In this document: positions 49,885 through 59,782 of the stretch, piece by piece
How positions within the stretch are numbered: position 1 is the stretch's first letter
Layout of the letters: each line of letters opens with the position of its first letter
NCBI GenBank assembly: GCA_934552825.1
Contig: CAKTEQ010000002.1
Span: 62,001 to 126,000 of the forward strand
Direction of reading: 5' to 3'
Origin: an uncultured Oscillospiraceae bacterium
GTDB lineage: Bacteria; Bacillota; Clostridia; Oscillospirales; Oscillospiraceae
DNA length: 64,000 nt
The notes under the pieces: model-generated
Told to the model about the DNA's origin: nothing
Database searches by the model: none
What the model saw: the letters and a program-made list of their open reading frames with translations, nothing else
Made by a program: the position numbers and the translations under genes

Positions 49885-50517
49885 ATGAATATCAAAAAGC
49901 AATTCAAAGAGGGCATCATTACCCAAAATCCCGTCCTTGTGCAGCTTCTGGGTATGTGCTCAGTCCTCGCCATAACCACCACCCTCTTCAACGGTATCGG
50001 CATGGGGCTTTCGGTCACAATAATACTCACCTGCTCCAATATAGTCATATCCCTGCTGCGTAAGGTAATACCCAACAAAATACGCATCGCGGCTTACGTT
50101 GTCATCATCGCGGGCTTTGTGACCATGGTAGACCTGCTGCTTCAGGCGTTCGTCCCAAGCCTTTCCGAGTCACTCGGCGTTTTCATTCCCCTTATAGTTG
50201 TAAACTGCATAATCCTCGGGCGCGCCGAGGCGTTTGCCTCCAAGAATACCATAGGCGCTTCAGCCATTGACGGCGTGGCCCAGGGCGTGGGGTACACTCT
50301 CGCGCTGATAGTGATGTGCATCGTGCGTGAATTTCTCGGCAACGGCACTTTCGGCACTGGTGTGTTCTGTGCCGACGGCATCCGCATAATCCCCGAGGGC
50401 TACCCCGCCCTCATGATGATACTGCCATTCGGCGGTTTTCTGACGCTGGGCGTGTTTATCGCAGTTGTACAGTATTTCCTCAAAAAGTCAAAGGACAAGA
50501 AGGAGGCGGAGAAATGA
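49885..50517 (+). CDS. rnfE: Rnf complex subunit RnfE
   Basis: A 210-residue membrane protein with about six helices, homologous to NqrD. Family text: NPVLVQLLGMCSVLAITT, VNCIILGRAEAFASKN near residue 106, and DGVAQGVGYTLALI. With RnfA it forms the paired inner core that binds an iron-sulfur centre in the membrane. AAGGAGG lies before the ATG; it overlaps rnfA by 4 bp. Confidence 0.95.
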   Translation: MNIKKQFKEGIITQNPVLVQLLGMCSVLAITTTLFNGIGMGLSVTIILTCSNIVISLLRKVIPNKIRIAAYVVIIAGFVTMVDLLLQAFVPSLSESLGVFIPLIVVNCIILGRAEAFASKNTIGASAIDGVAQGVGYTLALIVMCIVREFLGNGTFGTGVFCADGIRIIPEGYPALMMILPFGGFLTLGVFIAVVQYFLKKSKDKKEAEK

Positions 50518-51104
50518 GTCTTACAGAAATTCTCTCCCTGTCTCTGGGCGCTATACTTGTGGAGAACTTCATCTTCTCAAAGTTCCTCGGCATATGCCCC
50601 TTCATGGGCGTGTCGAAAAAGATGGATACAGCCGCCGGCATGGGCATGGCAGTCATCTTCGTTATGGGCGTCGCCAGTGCGGTGACGTGGCTCGTCAATC
50701 TTCTCCTTGTCAAGCTGGGGCTGGAATATATGCAGACGGTGGCATTCATTCTCGTCATCGCCGCTCTCGTCCAGTTTGTTGAAATGTTCCTGCAGAAGGC
50801 TATGCCGTCATTGTACCAGGCGCTCGGCATTTACCTGCCCCTCATCACAACGAACTGCGCTGTGCTGGGCGTGGCGCTGCTCAACATCCAGAACAATTAT
50901 TCCTTCCTCGGTGCTGTTATCTACGGCATCACAGGCGGTATCGGCTTCACAATAGCTATCATTCTCTTCGCCTCTGTGCGCGAGCGTATGGAGCTGGACT
51001 GTGACTGCCCCGAGTGCTTCGAGGGCTTCCCCATATCCCTGATCGCGGCGGGTCTCATCTGCCTTGCGTTCATGGGTTTCCAGGGACTCAAGGTCTTTAG
51101 TTAA
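50514..51104 (+). CDS. rnfA: Rnf complex subunit RnfA
   Basis: A 196-residue membrane protein with six helices, related to RnfE and to NqrE but inserted in the opposite sense. Family text: VENFIFSKFLGICPFMGVSKK near the N terminus and LITTNCAVLGVALLN near residue 108. The Cys in GICPF and TNC are those proposed to hold the membrane iron-sulfur cluster together with RnfE. Confidence 0.95.
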   Translation: MSLTEILSLSLGAILVENFIFSKFLGICPFMGVSKKMDTAAGMGMAVIFVMGVASAVTWLVNLLLVKLGLEYMQTVAFILVIAALVQFVEMFLQKAMPSLYQALGIYLPLITTNCAVLGVALLNIQNNYSFLGAVIYGITGGIGFTIAIILFASVRERMELDCDCPECFEGFPISLIAAGLICLAFMGFQGLKVFS

Positions 51105-51118
51105 GGAGGCGGCTGAAC

Positions 51119-51943
51119 ATGATGAATATTCTTTACGCCGTCATCGTTCTCGGCGTGCTGGGCGGCATCTTCGGTATCATTCTCGCCGTCGCTTCCAAGG
51201 TTTTCGCGGTTGAAAAAGATGAGCGGCTCGACCTCATCGCCGAGGCTCTGCCCGGGGCGAACTGCGGCGGCTGCGGCTACGCCGGCTGCTCCGCTTACGC
51301 TCAGGCTGTGATTGACGGCAAGGCTCCTCTTAATGCCTGCGCAGCCGGCGGCGCTGCTATGGCGGAAAAAATAGCTGAGATCATGGGCGTCTCTGCTGAA
51401 GCGGGCGAAAAGATGGTAGCGCTCGTGCGCTGCTCCGGAGGCTGCAATGCGAACCTGAAATTCGAAACCTATGAAGGTCTAGATGACTGCGTCGCCGCGA
51501 CGAAAGTCCTCGGGGGCACAACTCAGTGTTCCTACGCCTGCATAGGCTTCGGCACCTGCGTGAAAGCCTGCAAGTTCGGCGCTTTGTCCATAGTCGACGG
51601 CGTTGCCGTGGTGAATAAGGAAAAATGCACCGGCTGCATGGCGTGCACCAAAGTTTGCCCAAGGGGAATAATCGGTGCCAAACCCTACTCAAGCAAGGTC
51701 TGGGTCCCCTGCCATTCAAAAGACAAGGGCGCTGACACGAGAAAATACTGTACAGTTGGCTGCATCGGGTGTAAACTGTGCGAAAAGGCCTGCCAGTTCG
51801 ACGCGATACACGTAGCCGACAACCTCGCAAGCATTGACTATTCTAAGTGCACCGCCTGCGGCGCCTGCGTGCGGAAATGCCCTCGCAAGATCATCTTCTT
51901 CGACGGTGAGCTTCCCGTCGTTGAGAGCGAAGAAACTAAGTAA
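51119..51943 (+). CDS. rnfB: Rnf complex subunit RnfB
   Basis: A 274-residue ferredoxin-facing subunit. An N-terminal membrane helix is followed by a 4Fe-4S domain of C-x2-C-x4-C form (ANCGGCGYAGCSAYA) and several ferredoxin-like sets (CIGFGTCVKACKFGAL, CTGCMACTKVCPRGII, CIGCKLCEKACQFDAI, CTACGACVRKCPRKII), a rich chain as in clostridial RnfB. It takes electrons from reduced ferredoxin. Last gene of the operon; AAGGAGG lies upstream. Confidence 0.96.
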   Translation: MMNILYAVIVLGVLGGIFGIILAVASKVFAVEKDERLDLIAEALPGANCGGCGYAGCSAYAQAVIDGKAPLNACAAGGAAMAEKIAEIMGVSAEAGEKMVALVRCSGGCNANLKFETYEGLDDCVAATKVLGGTTQCSYACIGFGTCVKACKFGALSIVDGVAVVNKEKCTGCMACTKVCPRGIIGAKPYSSKVWVPCHSKDKGADTRKYCTVGCIGCKLCEKACQFDAIHVADNLASIDYSKCTACGACVRKCPRKIIFFDGELPVVESEETK

Positions 51944-51948
51944 ATTAA

Positions 51949-52065
51949 TGGCAGAGTAGGTGTCTGCGGGTTGGTTTTACCGCAGTGCTTCGGAGACGGG
52001 GAGTTGCTCCGGAGACGAATGACCGTACAATCGGTCTGCCGTGCAGACACCGCATCCCGCTGCCG
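51949..52065 (+). ncRNA. Tetrahydrofolate (THF) riboswitch
   Basis: The aptamer follows the THF pattern: GGCAGAGTAGGTGTCTGC at the 5' side pairs with GCAGACACC...CCCGCTGCC at the 3' side, with the internal GGGGAGTTGC and GGAGACGAA segments between. It lies directly upstream of a folate-type transporter gene. CCGCATC (52050-52056) can pair with GATGCGG (52090-52096) in the downstream hairpin, giving a visible switching element. Confidence 0.9.
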
Positions 52066-52081
52066 CGTTTTTGGGCTTTAT

Positions 52082-52121
52082 CTCCTGACGATGCGGCAAC
52101 CATTGCCGTTATCATCAGGAG
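52082..52121 (+). promoter_or_regulatory. Ribosome-site sequestering hairpin of folT
   Basis: CTCCTGA (52082-52088) pairs with TCAGGAG (52115-52121), and CGGCAA with TTGCCG (52094-52099, 52103-52108). The right arm contains the ribosome site GGAGG of folT. It competes with the CCGCATC:GATGCGG pairing of the THF aptamer. Confidence 0.75.
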
Positions 52122-52129
52122 GTATTTTT

Positions 52130-52723
52130 ATGACAAAAGAATTCGTTTCCCCATTCACCGGTAACTACTGGCGCTGTGCCGCCCGGGAGTTCCGCTCCCC
52201 ACGTATGCTGGTCTTCGCCGCGCTGATGCTGGCTCTGCGGATCGTACTGGGTATGCTCATCGTCCCCGTCGGGGACAACCTGCGCATGCTCTTCAAGTTT
52301 ATCCCGGACTGTATCGGCGCCATGATATACGGTCCTTTTATGGGTATGTGCGTAGGCGGTCTCGGTGATATTCTGGGCTACGTCATCTTCCCCACAGGTG
52401 CATTCTTCCCCGGCTATACCGTCTCCGCGATACTCACGAACCTGGTTTTCGCCCTGTTCCTGTACCGCCGCGAGATATCTTATCTGCGCCTGTTCCTCGC
52501 ACGCCTTGTAACAAACGTTGTTATCAATGTGGGGCTCGGCAGTCTCTGGAGCTATACCCTCTACGGCAAGGGCTATCTCTTCTACGCAGCGAAGAGTATC
52601 GTGAAGAATCTCGTTCTGCTGCCTGTTGAGGTGGTTATCCTCATAGCGCTGATAACTCTCCTGCTGCCTGTGATGAACAGTCTCTCCCTCACCCCGAAGC
52701 AAGATTCTATACGGAAAATTTAA
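52130..52723 (+). CDS. folT: Folate-type ECF transporter substrate-binding component
   Basis: A 197-residue membrane protein with about six helices of the ECF S-component fold. FAALMLALRIVLGMLIVPVGDN, GPFMGMCVGGLGDILGYVIFPTGAFFPGYTVSA and FLARLVTNVVINVGL match the folate family. It captures folate and passes it to the shared ECF energy module, which is not encoded here. The THF riboswitch directly upstream supports the substrate. The ATG at 52130 follows the regulated AGGAGG site. Confidence 0.92.
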   Translation: MTKEFVSPFTGNYWRCAAREFRSPRMLVFAALMLALRIVLGMLIVPVGDNLRMLFKFIPDCIGAMIYGPFMGMCVGGLGDILGYVIFPTGAFFPGYTVSAILTNLVFALFLYRREISYLRLFLARLVTNVVINVGLGSLWSYTLYGKGYLFYAAKSIVKNLVLLPVEVVILIALITLLLPVMNSLSLTPKQDSIRKI

Positions 52724-52727
52724 CTCA

Positions 52728-52777
52728 AAAATTAACCGCGGAAAACACAAAATATGTGGTTTTCGCGGTTAATTTTT
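52728..52777 (+). terminator. Terminator of folT
   Basis: A long stem (AAAATTAACCGCG / CGCGGTTAATTTTT, with inner AAAACACA / TGTGGTTTT pairing) followed by a T run. Confidence 0.85.
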
Positions 52778-52816
52778 GTCTAAATTGTAAATGTTGGTAA
52801 TATTAAAAACAGACGC

Positions 52817-52845
52817 TTGACATTGCAGAGGCAAAGTGCTAAATT
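52817..52845 (+). promoter_or_regulatory. Sigma-A promoter of the hrcA-grpE-dnaK-dnaJ operon
   Basis: TTGACA (52817-52822), a 17-bp spacer and TAAATT (52840-52845), just ahead of the CIRCE element. Confidence 0.8.
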
Positions 52846-52849
52846 TACA

Positions 52850-52876
52850 TTAGCACTCAGGGGAGTTGAGTGCTAA
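52850..52876 (+). promoter_or_regulatory. CIRCE operator (HrcA binding site)
   Basis: TTAGCACTC, a 9-bp spacer and GAGTGCTAA: a perfect CIRCE. HrcA binds it and represses the operon until heat stress. A further half-site, AGTGCTAA, lies at 52835-52842 and overlaps the -10 box. Confidence 0.97.
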
Positions 52877-52897
52877 AAAATTGTTTTGGTGATTATA

Positions 52898-53968
52898 ATG
52901 GAATTAAGTGAGCGCCAAAAGAAAATACTTCAAGCTATAGTCGAGGAGTACATTCGTACAGCTGAGCCGGTGGGTTCGAAGTCCATCGCCCAGAACGCTG
53001 AGCTGAACGTCTCCTCCGCCACTATCCGCAACGAGATGGCAGCTCTGGAGAGCCTCGGGTATCTTGAGCAGCCTCATACTTCCGCTGGGCGCGTGCCCTC
53101 TCCGAAGGGATACAGGCTGTATGTGGACGAGCTGATGAACCGCCAGCAGGAGCTCTCCAACGACGAGACGAGCCGCATGGACAGCGTGATGCGCAGCAAG
53201 ATGGACGAACTTGACCATATGCTCAACAACGCGGGAAAGCTCATATCCCAGATCACGAAGTACCCGACTTACACCATGGCAGTGGTTCCCAGCAGCACGA
53301 GCATCCGGCGCTTTGAGCTTATGAGCGCGGACGAGGGCTCTTTTGCCGCGGTGCTGATGACCAGCGCAAAGCAGATAAAGAACAAGGTCATTCGCTTCCC
53401 TGCCAGCGCCACTGACGAGCAGTTCCACTCCGTCGCCCAGACTCTTAACGAGCACTTCTCCGGCGCGCCTCTCAGCAACTACACAGCTCAGGCCATAGGC
53501 GATGCCGTTTCCCAGTGCGGGGCACTTGGCAGCGTCGCTTCCCTCACCCTCCATTTCGCGATGGAGGTCCTTGAGGGTTCCGAGCACAGAGAGATAAGCG
53601 TTCAGGGTACTTCGACCCTTCTCCAGCATCCGGAATTCCGGGACATGGACAAAGCCCAGAAGATGCTCACCTACCTCTCCGAGGAGCAGGAGCTGATGAA
53701 GATATCCAATCCCGACTCCAACAGCCGGGTGAAATTTATGATAGGTCCGGAAAATCTGGCTGAAGAGCTGAAGGACGCCAGCGTCGTGGTCGCCTCTTAT
53801 GACATCGGCGACGATATGCAAGGCATAATCGGCGTTGTAGGGCCAACGCGTATGGATTACGCGAAGGTCGCGGCACGGCTCTCTTATTTTGCTGAAAACC
53901 TCGGCAAGATAATTTCCGGCGAGAAGCCGCCCCTCGCTTTGGGTGACGGCGGCGAGAAAGACAACTGA
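52898..53968 (+). CDS. hrcA: Heat-inducible transcription repressor HrcA
   Basis: A 356-residue repressor. The N-terminal winged helix domain (MELSERQKKILQAIVEEYI, GSKSIAQNAELNVSSATIRNEMAALE) is followed by the inserted and GAF-like domains; AGRVPSPKGYRLYVDELM and IGPENLAEELKDASVVVASY are conserved. HrcA binds CIRCE and is stabilised by GroEL. I start at 52898, where GGTGAT precedes the ATG. It controls its own operon through the CIRCE just upstream. Confidence 0.96.
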   Translation: MELSERQKKILQAIVEEYIRTAEPVGSKSIAQNAELNVSSATIRNEMAALESLGYLEQPHTSAGRVPSPKGYRLYVDELMNRQQELSNDETSRMDSVMRSKMDELDHMLNNAGKLISQITKYPTYTMAVVPSSTSIRRFELMSADEGSFAAVLMTSAKQIKNKVIRFPASATDEQFHSVAQTLNEHFSGAPLSNYTAQAIGDAVSQCGALGSVASLTLHFAMEVLEGSEHREISVQGTSTLLQHPEFRDMDKAQKMLTYLSEEQELMKISNPDSNSRVKFMIGPENLAEELKDASVVVASYDIGDDMQGIIGVVGPTRMDYAKVAARLSYFAENLGKIISGEKPPLALGDGGEKDN

Positions 53969-53988
53969 CCCGATTTGGAGGATTTGAC

Positions 53989-54534
53989 ATGGCAGAAAAG
54001 AAAAAAAAGACAGCCCAGAACGCTGAGAATACTTCCCCGGAAGTTGAGACGGAAAACGCCGCCGTGGCTGAGGAAGTGGATTACAAGCAGCTTTACGAAG
54101 AGGCCAAGGGCGCGGCTGACGAACTTAAGGACAGTAAGGATAAATACCTGAGGCTCCTCGCGGAATATGATAATTACCGCAAGCGCAGCCAGAAGGAGCG
54201 CGAAGGTGTCTACGCAGACGCGAAGGTCTCCTCGGTCAGCGAGTTCCTCCCCGTCTATGATAACCTTGAGCGCGCTCTGAGCCAGCATACGGATGACGAA
54301 GCTTACCGCAAGGGCGTCGAGATGATAATGTCCCAGTTCAACTCGATCCTCGAAAAGCTGGGCGTCGAGTCGTTCGGAGCTCCCGGCGATGAATTTGATC
54401 CCAATTTCCACTCGGGCGTGATGCACATAGAGGACGACACTTTAGGCGAGAATGTTATCGCCGAGGTGTTCCAGAAGGGCTTCAAGCTCGGTGATAAGGT
54501 GATACGGTTTGCAATGGTCAAAGTTGCAAACTGA
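53989..54534 (+). CDS. grpE: Nucleotide exchange factor GrpE
   Basis: A 181-residue co-chaperone. A Lys/Glu-rich N terminus and long coiled coil (KQLYEEAKGAADELKDSKD) precede the family core: RLLAEYDNYRKRSQKERE, LPVYDNLERAL, and the beta domain with FDPNFHSGVMHIEDDTLGENVIAEVFQKGFKLGDKVIRFAMVKVAN, split here as several short conserved runs. It speeds ADP release from DnaK. It lies 20 bp after hrcA, before dnaK. Confidence 0.96.
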   Translation: MAEKKKKTAQNAENTSPEVETENAAVAEEVDYKQLYEEAKGAADELKDSKDKYLRLLAEYDNYRKRSQKEREGVYADAKVSSVSEFLPVYDNLERALSQHTDDEAYRKGVEMIMSQFNSILEKLGVESFGAPGDEFDPNFHSGVMHIEDDTLGENVIAEVFQKGFKLGDKVIRFAMVKVAN

Positions 54535-54576
54535 GCAAAAATGTAAACAACCAATTTCTGAATGGAGGAATATAAA

Positions 54577-56427
<1,851 letters not shown>

Positions 56428-56443
56428 TCCTGATTTCTGAGAA

Positions 56444-56484
56444 CATTTCGCCAGTGGGTGTACCTGCGCCCACTGGCAGAAATG
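56444..56484 (+). other. Hairpin between dnaK and dnaJ
   Basis: CATTTCGCCAGTGGG pairs with CCCACTGGCAGAAATG (one mismatch), a long stem with a 10-nt loop, followed by CATTTTTG. It could act as a partial terminator or an mRNA-end stabiliser that lowers dnaJ relative to dnaK. Confidence 0.6.
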
Positions 56485-56503
56485 CATTTTTGAGGTGTTA
56501 TAA

Positions 56504-57637
56504 ATGGCAGAACAGAAGCGAGACTATTATGAGGTCCTTGGTGTCCAGAAGACAGCCTCGGATGATGAAATAAAAAAAGCCTATCGCAAGCTGGCGAAGG
56601 ATTGCCACCCGGACCTGCATCCTGATGACAAGGCGGCTGAAGAGCGCTTCAAGGAACTGAACGAGGCTTACGCCATCCTCTCCGATCCGGAGCAGCGCAA
56701 GAAGTACGATAACTTCGGCCACGCGGCGTTCGACCCCAACTCCGGATTCGGCGGGGGCGGAGGCTTCAACGGAGACTTCGGCGGCTTCGGCGGTTTTGGA
56801 GATATACTTAATGATCTTTTCGGCGGCGGCTTCGGCGGAGGCAGCCGCGCACAGCGCAACCCCAACGCCCCGCAGAGGGGCGAGGATCTCCGCGTGCGCC
56901 TGACGCTCACTTTTGAAGAAGCTGCTTTTGGCTGCACGAAGGAGATAAACGTAAACCGTGAGGAAAAGTGCGCCGACTGCGGCGGCACAGGCTGCGCTGA
57001 CGGCGGCACCGCCCAGGTGTGCGACCAGTGCCACGGCTCCGGCACCATCCGCCAGCAGCGGCAGACAGCTTTCGGCATGATGGCGTCCACTGTCCCCTGC
57101 CCTAAGTGCCGCGGTACTGGCAAGATAATCCTTAACCCCTGCAAGACCTGCGGCGGCTCCGGCAGACAGAGAAAGTCCTGCAAGATAAGCGTGAAGATAC
57201 CCGCCGGTATCGACAACGGTCAGGCAGTCTCCCTGCGCGGTCAGGGCAACAGTGGCATAAACGGAGGTCCCTACGGTGATATCATCGTAAGTGTTACGGT
57301 GCGCCCCCATGAGATCTTCGAGCGCGACGGCATGAACATCTACTCCCAGCACCATATCAGCATGGTCCAGGCGGCGCTGGGCGCCGACGTGGAGGTCCCC
57401 ACTCTGGACGGCAAGGTGCGCTATCCCATTCCCGAGGGCACCCAGTCCGGCACAACGTTTCGTCTCAGGAACAAGGGTGTACCTAACGTAAACAAACCCG
57501 ACGTCCGCGGCGACCAATATGTAGAGGTCATCGTGGATATTCCCAAGAAGCTGAACTCCCGCCAGAAGGAGCTTCTTACAGAGCTTGGCGAGAGTCTCGG
57601 GGACGACGGGCTCAACAAAAAGAAGAAAAAGCGCTGA
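56504..57637 (+). CDS. dnaJ: Chaperone DnaJ (Hsp40)
   Basis: A 377-residue full-length DnaJ. The J domain (residues 6-70) has the YRKLAKDCHPD HPD motif. A Gly/Phe-rich region follows (GFGGGGGFNGDFGGFGG). Four CxxCxGxG zinc repeats are present (CADCGGTGC, CDQCHGSG, CPKCRGTG, CKTCGGSG), then the C-terminal substrate domains. It hands clients to DnaK and triggers ATP hydrolysis. A hairpin separates it from dnaK. Confidence 0.97.
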   Translation: MAEQKRDYYEVLGVQKTASDDEIKKAYRKLAKDCHPDLHPDDKAAEERFKELNEAYAILSDPEQRKKYDNFGHAAFDPNSGFGGGGGFNGDFGGFGGFGDILNDLFGGGFGGGSRAQRNPNAPQRGEDLRVRLTLTFEEAAFGCTKEINVNREEKCADCGGTGCADGGTAQVCDQCHGSGTIRQQRQTAFGMMASTVPCPKCRGTGKIILNPCKTCGGSGRQRKSCKISVKIPAGIDNGQAVSLRGQGNSGINGGPYGDIIVSVTVRPHEIFERDGMNIYSQHHISMVQAALGADVEVPTLDGKVRYPIPEGTQSGTTFRLRNKGVPNVNKPDVRGDQYVEVIVDIPKKLNSRQKELLTELGESLGDDGLNKKKKKR

Positions 57638-57646
57638 GGACTGAGT

Positions 57647-58450
57647 ATGTACTACGCGGATTATCATATGCACTCCAGCTGCTCATTTGACGCAGAGAAC
57701 ACAATGAGCGAGATGTCCGGGGCCTCTGCCTCCTTCGGGCTGAGGGAAATTTGCTTCACGGACCACTGCGATATGCTTGACGGCGAACTGAAAACCGCCG
57801 TTAGCTGGTCCTGGGACGAGATAGACTCCCAGTATTTCCGTGCCCTCATGGACCACGGCAGTGAGATAAAGATAAAGCTCGGCATCGAACTGGGCAACGC
57901 CCTTTCAAATATTCCCCTTGCGGAGAGCATCGTCTCCCGCGAGGCTCTGGACTTTGTCATCGGCTCAGTCCATGTGCTGCCTGACCTTGGCGACTGCTAT
58001 GACCTTGAGTATACTGACGAGGAGTACTGCAATAATGTGATCTCCCGGTACATAGCTGAGCTTGAAAAGCTCGCAAAATGGGGCAAATTCGACGTTATGG
58101 GGCATATCACCTATCCCCTGCGCTATATACGCGGCCGGGCAGGCTTCAAGGTGGATTACGGGGATTTTATCCACCGTATCGAGTCACTCTACCGCACGCT
58201 TATCGAGAACGGCAGAGGCATCGAGCTTAACACCTCAAATCTCAAGAACGGCGGCGAGACAATGCCTTATATCGAGCTGCTGGAGCTCTACAAAAACTGC
58301 GGCGGCGAGATAATAACACTCGGTTCTGACGCCCACCGGGTAAACGACGCGGGCAGCGGTATCCCCCACGGATATGATATCCTGGGCTACTGCGGTTTTA
58401 AATATTTCACGGTCTTTGACCACCGGACACCACAATTTATCAAGCTGTAA
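57647..58450 (+). CDS. PHP-family phosphatase (histidinol-phosphatase HisJ-like)
   Basis: A 267-residue PHP-domain enzyme. Metal ligands are typical: YADYHMHSSCSFDA at the N terminus, TDHCDML near residue 41, GIELGNAL near 85, GSVHVLPD near 110, MGHITYP near 147, LGSDAHRV near 225. This layout is that of HisJ, which removes phosphate from histidinol phosphate, but no other his genes are present, so the substrate is uncertain. It starts 9 bp after dnaJ and may be read with it. Confidence 0.82.
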   Translation: MYYADYHMHSSCSFDAENTMSEMSGASASFGLREICFTDHCDMLDGELKTAVSWSWDEIDSQYFRALMDHGSEIKIKLGIELGNALSNIPLAESIVSREALDFVIGSVHVLPDLGDCYDLEYTDEEYCNNVISRYIAELEKLAKWGKFDVMGHITYPLRYIRGRAGFKVDYGDFIHRIESLYRTLIENGRGIELNTSNLKNGGETMPYIELLELYKNCGGEIITLGSDAHRVNDAGSGIPHGYDILGYCGFKYFTVFDHRTPQFIKL

Positions 58451-58462
58451 AGGAGAAACAAA

Positions 58463-58900
58463 ATGATTGCCATCGGATGTGACCACGGCGGATTTGAACT
58501 GAAAAACGAGGTCATCAAGTATCTCGAAGAAAATGGTATTGCCTACAAGGACTACGGCACGTACACCGACGAGAGCTGCGACTACCCTATCTACGGCGAG
58601 GCCGTGGCAGGAGCGGTGGCGAGCGGTGAATGCGAAAAGGGCCTTCTCTTCTGCGGCACCGGCATCGGCATCTCCCTTGCGGCTAATAAGGTGAAAGGCA
58701 TCCGCGCCGTCGTCTGCTCTGACTGTTTCTCCGCCGAGATGTCAAGAAAGCACAACGACGCAAACATCCTCTCCCTCGGCGGCAGGGTCGTGGGCTTCGG
58801 TCTAGCGCGTAAAATCGTGGATATCTGGCTGAACACGGACTTTGAGGGCGGCAGGCACCAGCGCCGCGTGGATATGCTTATGGATATCGAAAATAAATAA
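58463..58900 (+). CDS. rpiB: Ribose-5-phosphate isomerase B
   Basis: A 145-residue RpiB/LacAB-type sugar-phosphate isomerase. IAIGCDHGGFELKNEV at the N terminus, DYPIYGEAVAGAVASGECEKGLLFCGTGIGISLAANK with the catalytic Cys in LFCGTG, and SRKHNDANILSLGGRV are full family matches. It interconverts ribulose 5-phosphate and ribose 5-phosphate. It follows the PHP phosphatase by 12 bp and is closed by a terminator. Confidence 0.95.
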   Translation: MIAIGCDHGGFELKNEVIKYLEENGIAYKDYGTYTDESCDYPIYGEAVAGAVASGECEKGLLFCGTGIGISLAANKVKGIRAVVCSDCFSAEMSRKHNDANILSLGGRVVGFGLARKIVDIWLNTDFEGGRHQRRVDMLMDIENK

Positions 58901-58909
58901 ATTTATGTT

Positions 58910-58949
58910 AAAATGCCCCCGGCGCGGAAATCCACGCCGGGGGCATTTT
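58910..58949 (+). terminator. Terminator of rpiB
   Basis: A stem AAATGCCCCCGGCG / CGCCGGGGGCATTT with about 10 nt of loop and a following T run. Confidence 0.9.
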
Positions 58950-58957
58950 TTTCACTT

Positions 58958-59597
58958 TTATTCAACTTCCTTAAAAGGCTCGACCATGTCTATATGTTTG
59001 TTCTTCCGAGAAACGAGCAGGCTCACCAGGAGGGAGACGCCAAAGGTAAGCACAACGCTCAGAATATACGTCTTTGGTCCGCAGGCAGACCTGTGATCAC
59101 GCCCAGGTTATAGAGGACCACGATACCCAGCAAAGCCGCGCCGAGGATAAGTATGACCACCATCATGTCCATCAGCTCTGTGAATGTATCGAAGGAATCC
59201 ACTATCATCTGCTTTGACTGCACGCTCTTTATCGCGGAGTCCTGAACTATATCGGCCTTGTCAGTAAGGGTATAGACAGAGTCTATCCTGTAACTTATTC
59301 CCAGTGTCTCAGCGTATGCGGGAGTTATCACTATGTTCTTGGTTACGCTGCGTATCACCCATGCGACCTTCAGCTCATAGCTCTCGGAGGCGCCGCATGG
59401 GCTCACCGTGAAGCTGTCGCCATCCTTGAGTGAATTCTCATTTGCTATCCTTCTGCAGATATAGGTACCGCCGACCACCTCGTCAGCATTCACAGAAATG
59501 TACCTTGCCGTCCGTCCACTCCGCCGATGACCCGTATTTCCTCCTTCACTGTTAGTTTTCTATAACAAGGGGGTATAATCCCGTAATGGAGCGTTTG
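58958..59597 (-). pseudogene. Remnant of an FtsX-like (MacB-type) ABC permease
   Basis: Three frames read in order resemble the outer domain and the end of a large FtsX-type permease. Frame 1 (from 59597): KEEIRVIGGVDGR. Frame 2 (to about 59085): RYISVNADEVVGGTYICRR, DGDSFTVSP, SVQSKQMIVDSFDTFTELMD and the helix ILILGAALLGIVVLYNLGV. Frame 3 (to 58958): TYILSVVLTFGVSLLVSLLV then KNKHIDMVEPFKEVE. A frame shift lies near 59510 in a GGACGGACGG tandem, and about 70 residues that normally lie between LYNLGV and the last helix are deleted with another frame change. The first several hundred residues and any ATPase partner are missing. No function is expected. Confidence 0.75.
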
Positions 59598-59607
59598 TCA
59601 ACAGTAA

Positions 59608-59623
59608 GTTAGCATAAGCTAAC
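59608..59623. repeat. Small inverted repeat GTTAGC-ATAA-GCTAAC
   Basis: Two 6-bp arms around ATAA, just upstream of the permease remnant. It could be a leftover operator. Too short to assign. Confidence 0.35.
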
Positions 59624-59719
59624 ACCGAATTTTTCACTTGCACGTTCTTCAACGCTTTAATGCAAAAATGCACAAATTTGATTTGCTGCACCCCTCAGTA
59701 TTTTGTCGCAAAAGTCCAC

Positions 59720-59748
59720 TTTACTTTAGCTCTTCAATGTGCTATGCT
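59720..59748 (+). promoter_or_regulatory. Sigma-A promoter of the aroF operon
   Basis: TTTACT (59720-59725), a 17-bp spacer and TATGCT (59743-59748), about 30 bp before the leader peptide start. Confidence 0.65.
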
Positions 59749-59782
59749 GTTCACATAATTAATGGTTCAGGAGAGTTTTCAA

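Noticed and set aside
59625..59720. T-box or other known riboswitch ahead of aroF
   Set aside because: No GGGTGG-ACCGCG core or other known aptamer text was found; the leader ORF and terminator explain the region better.
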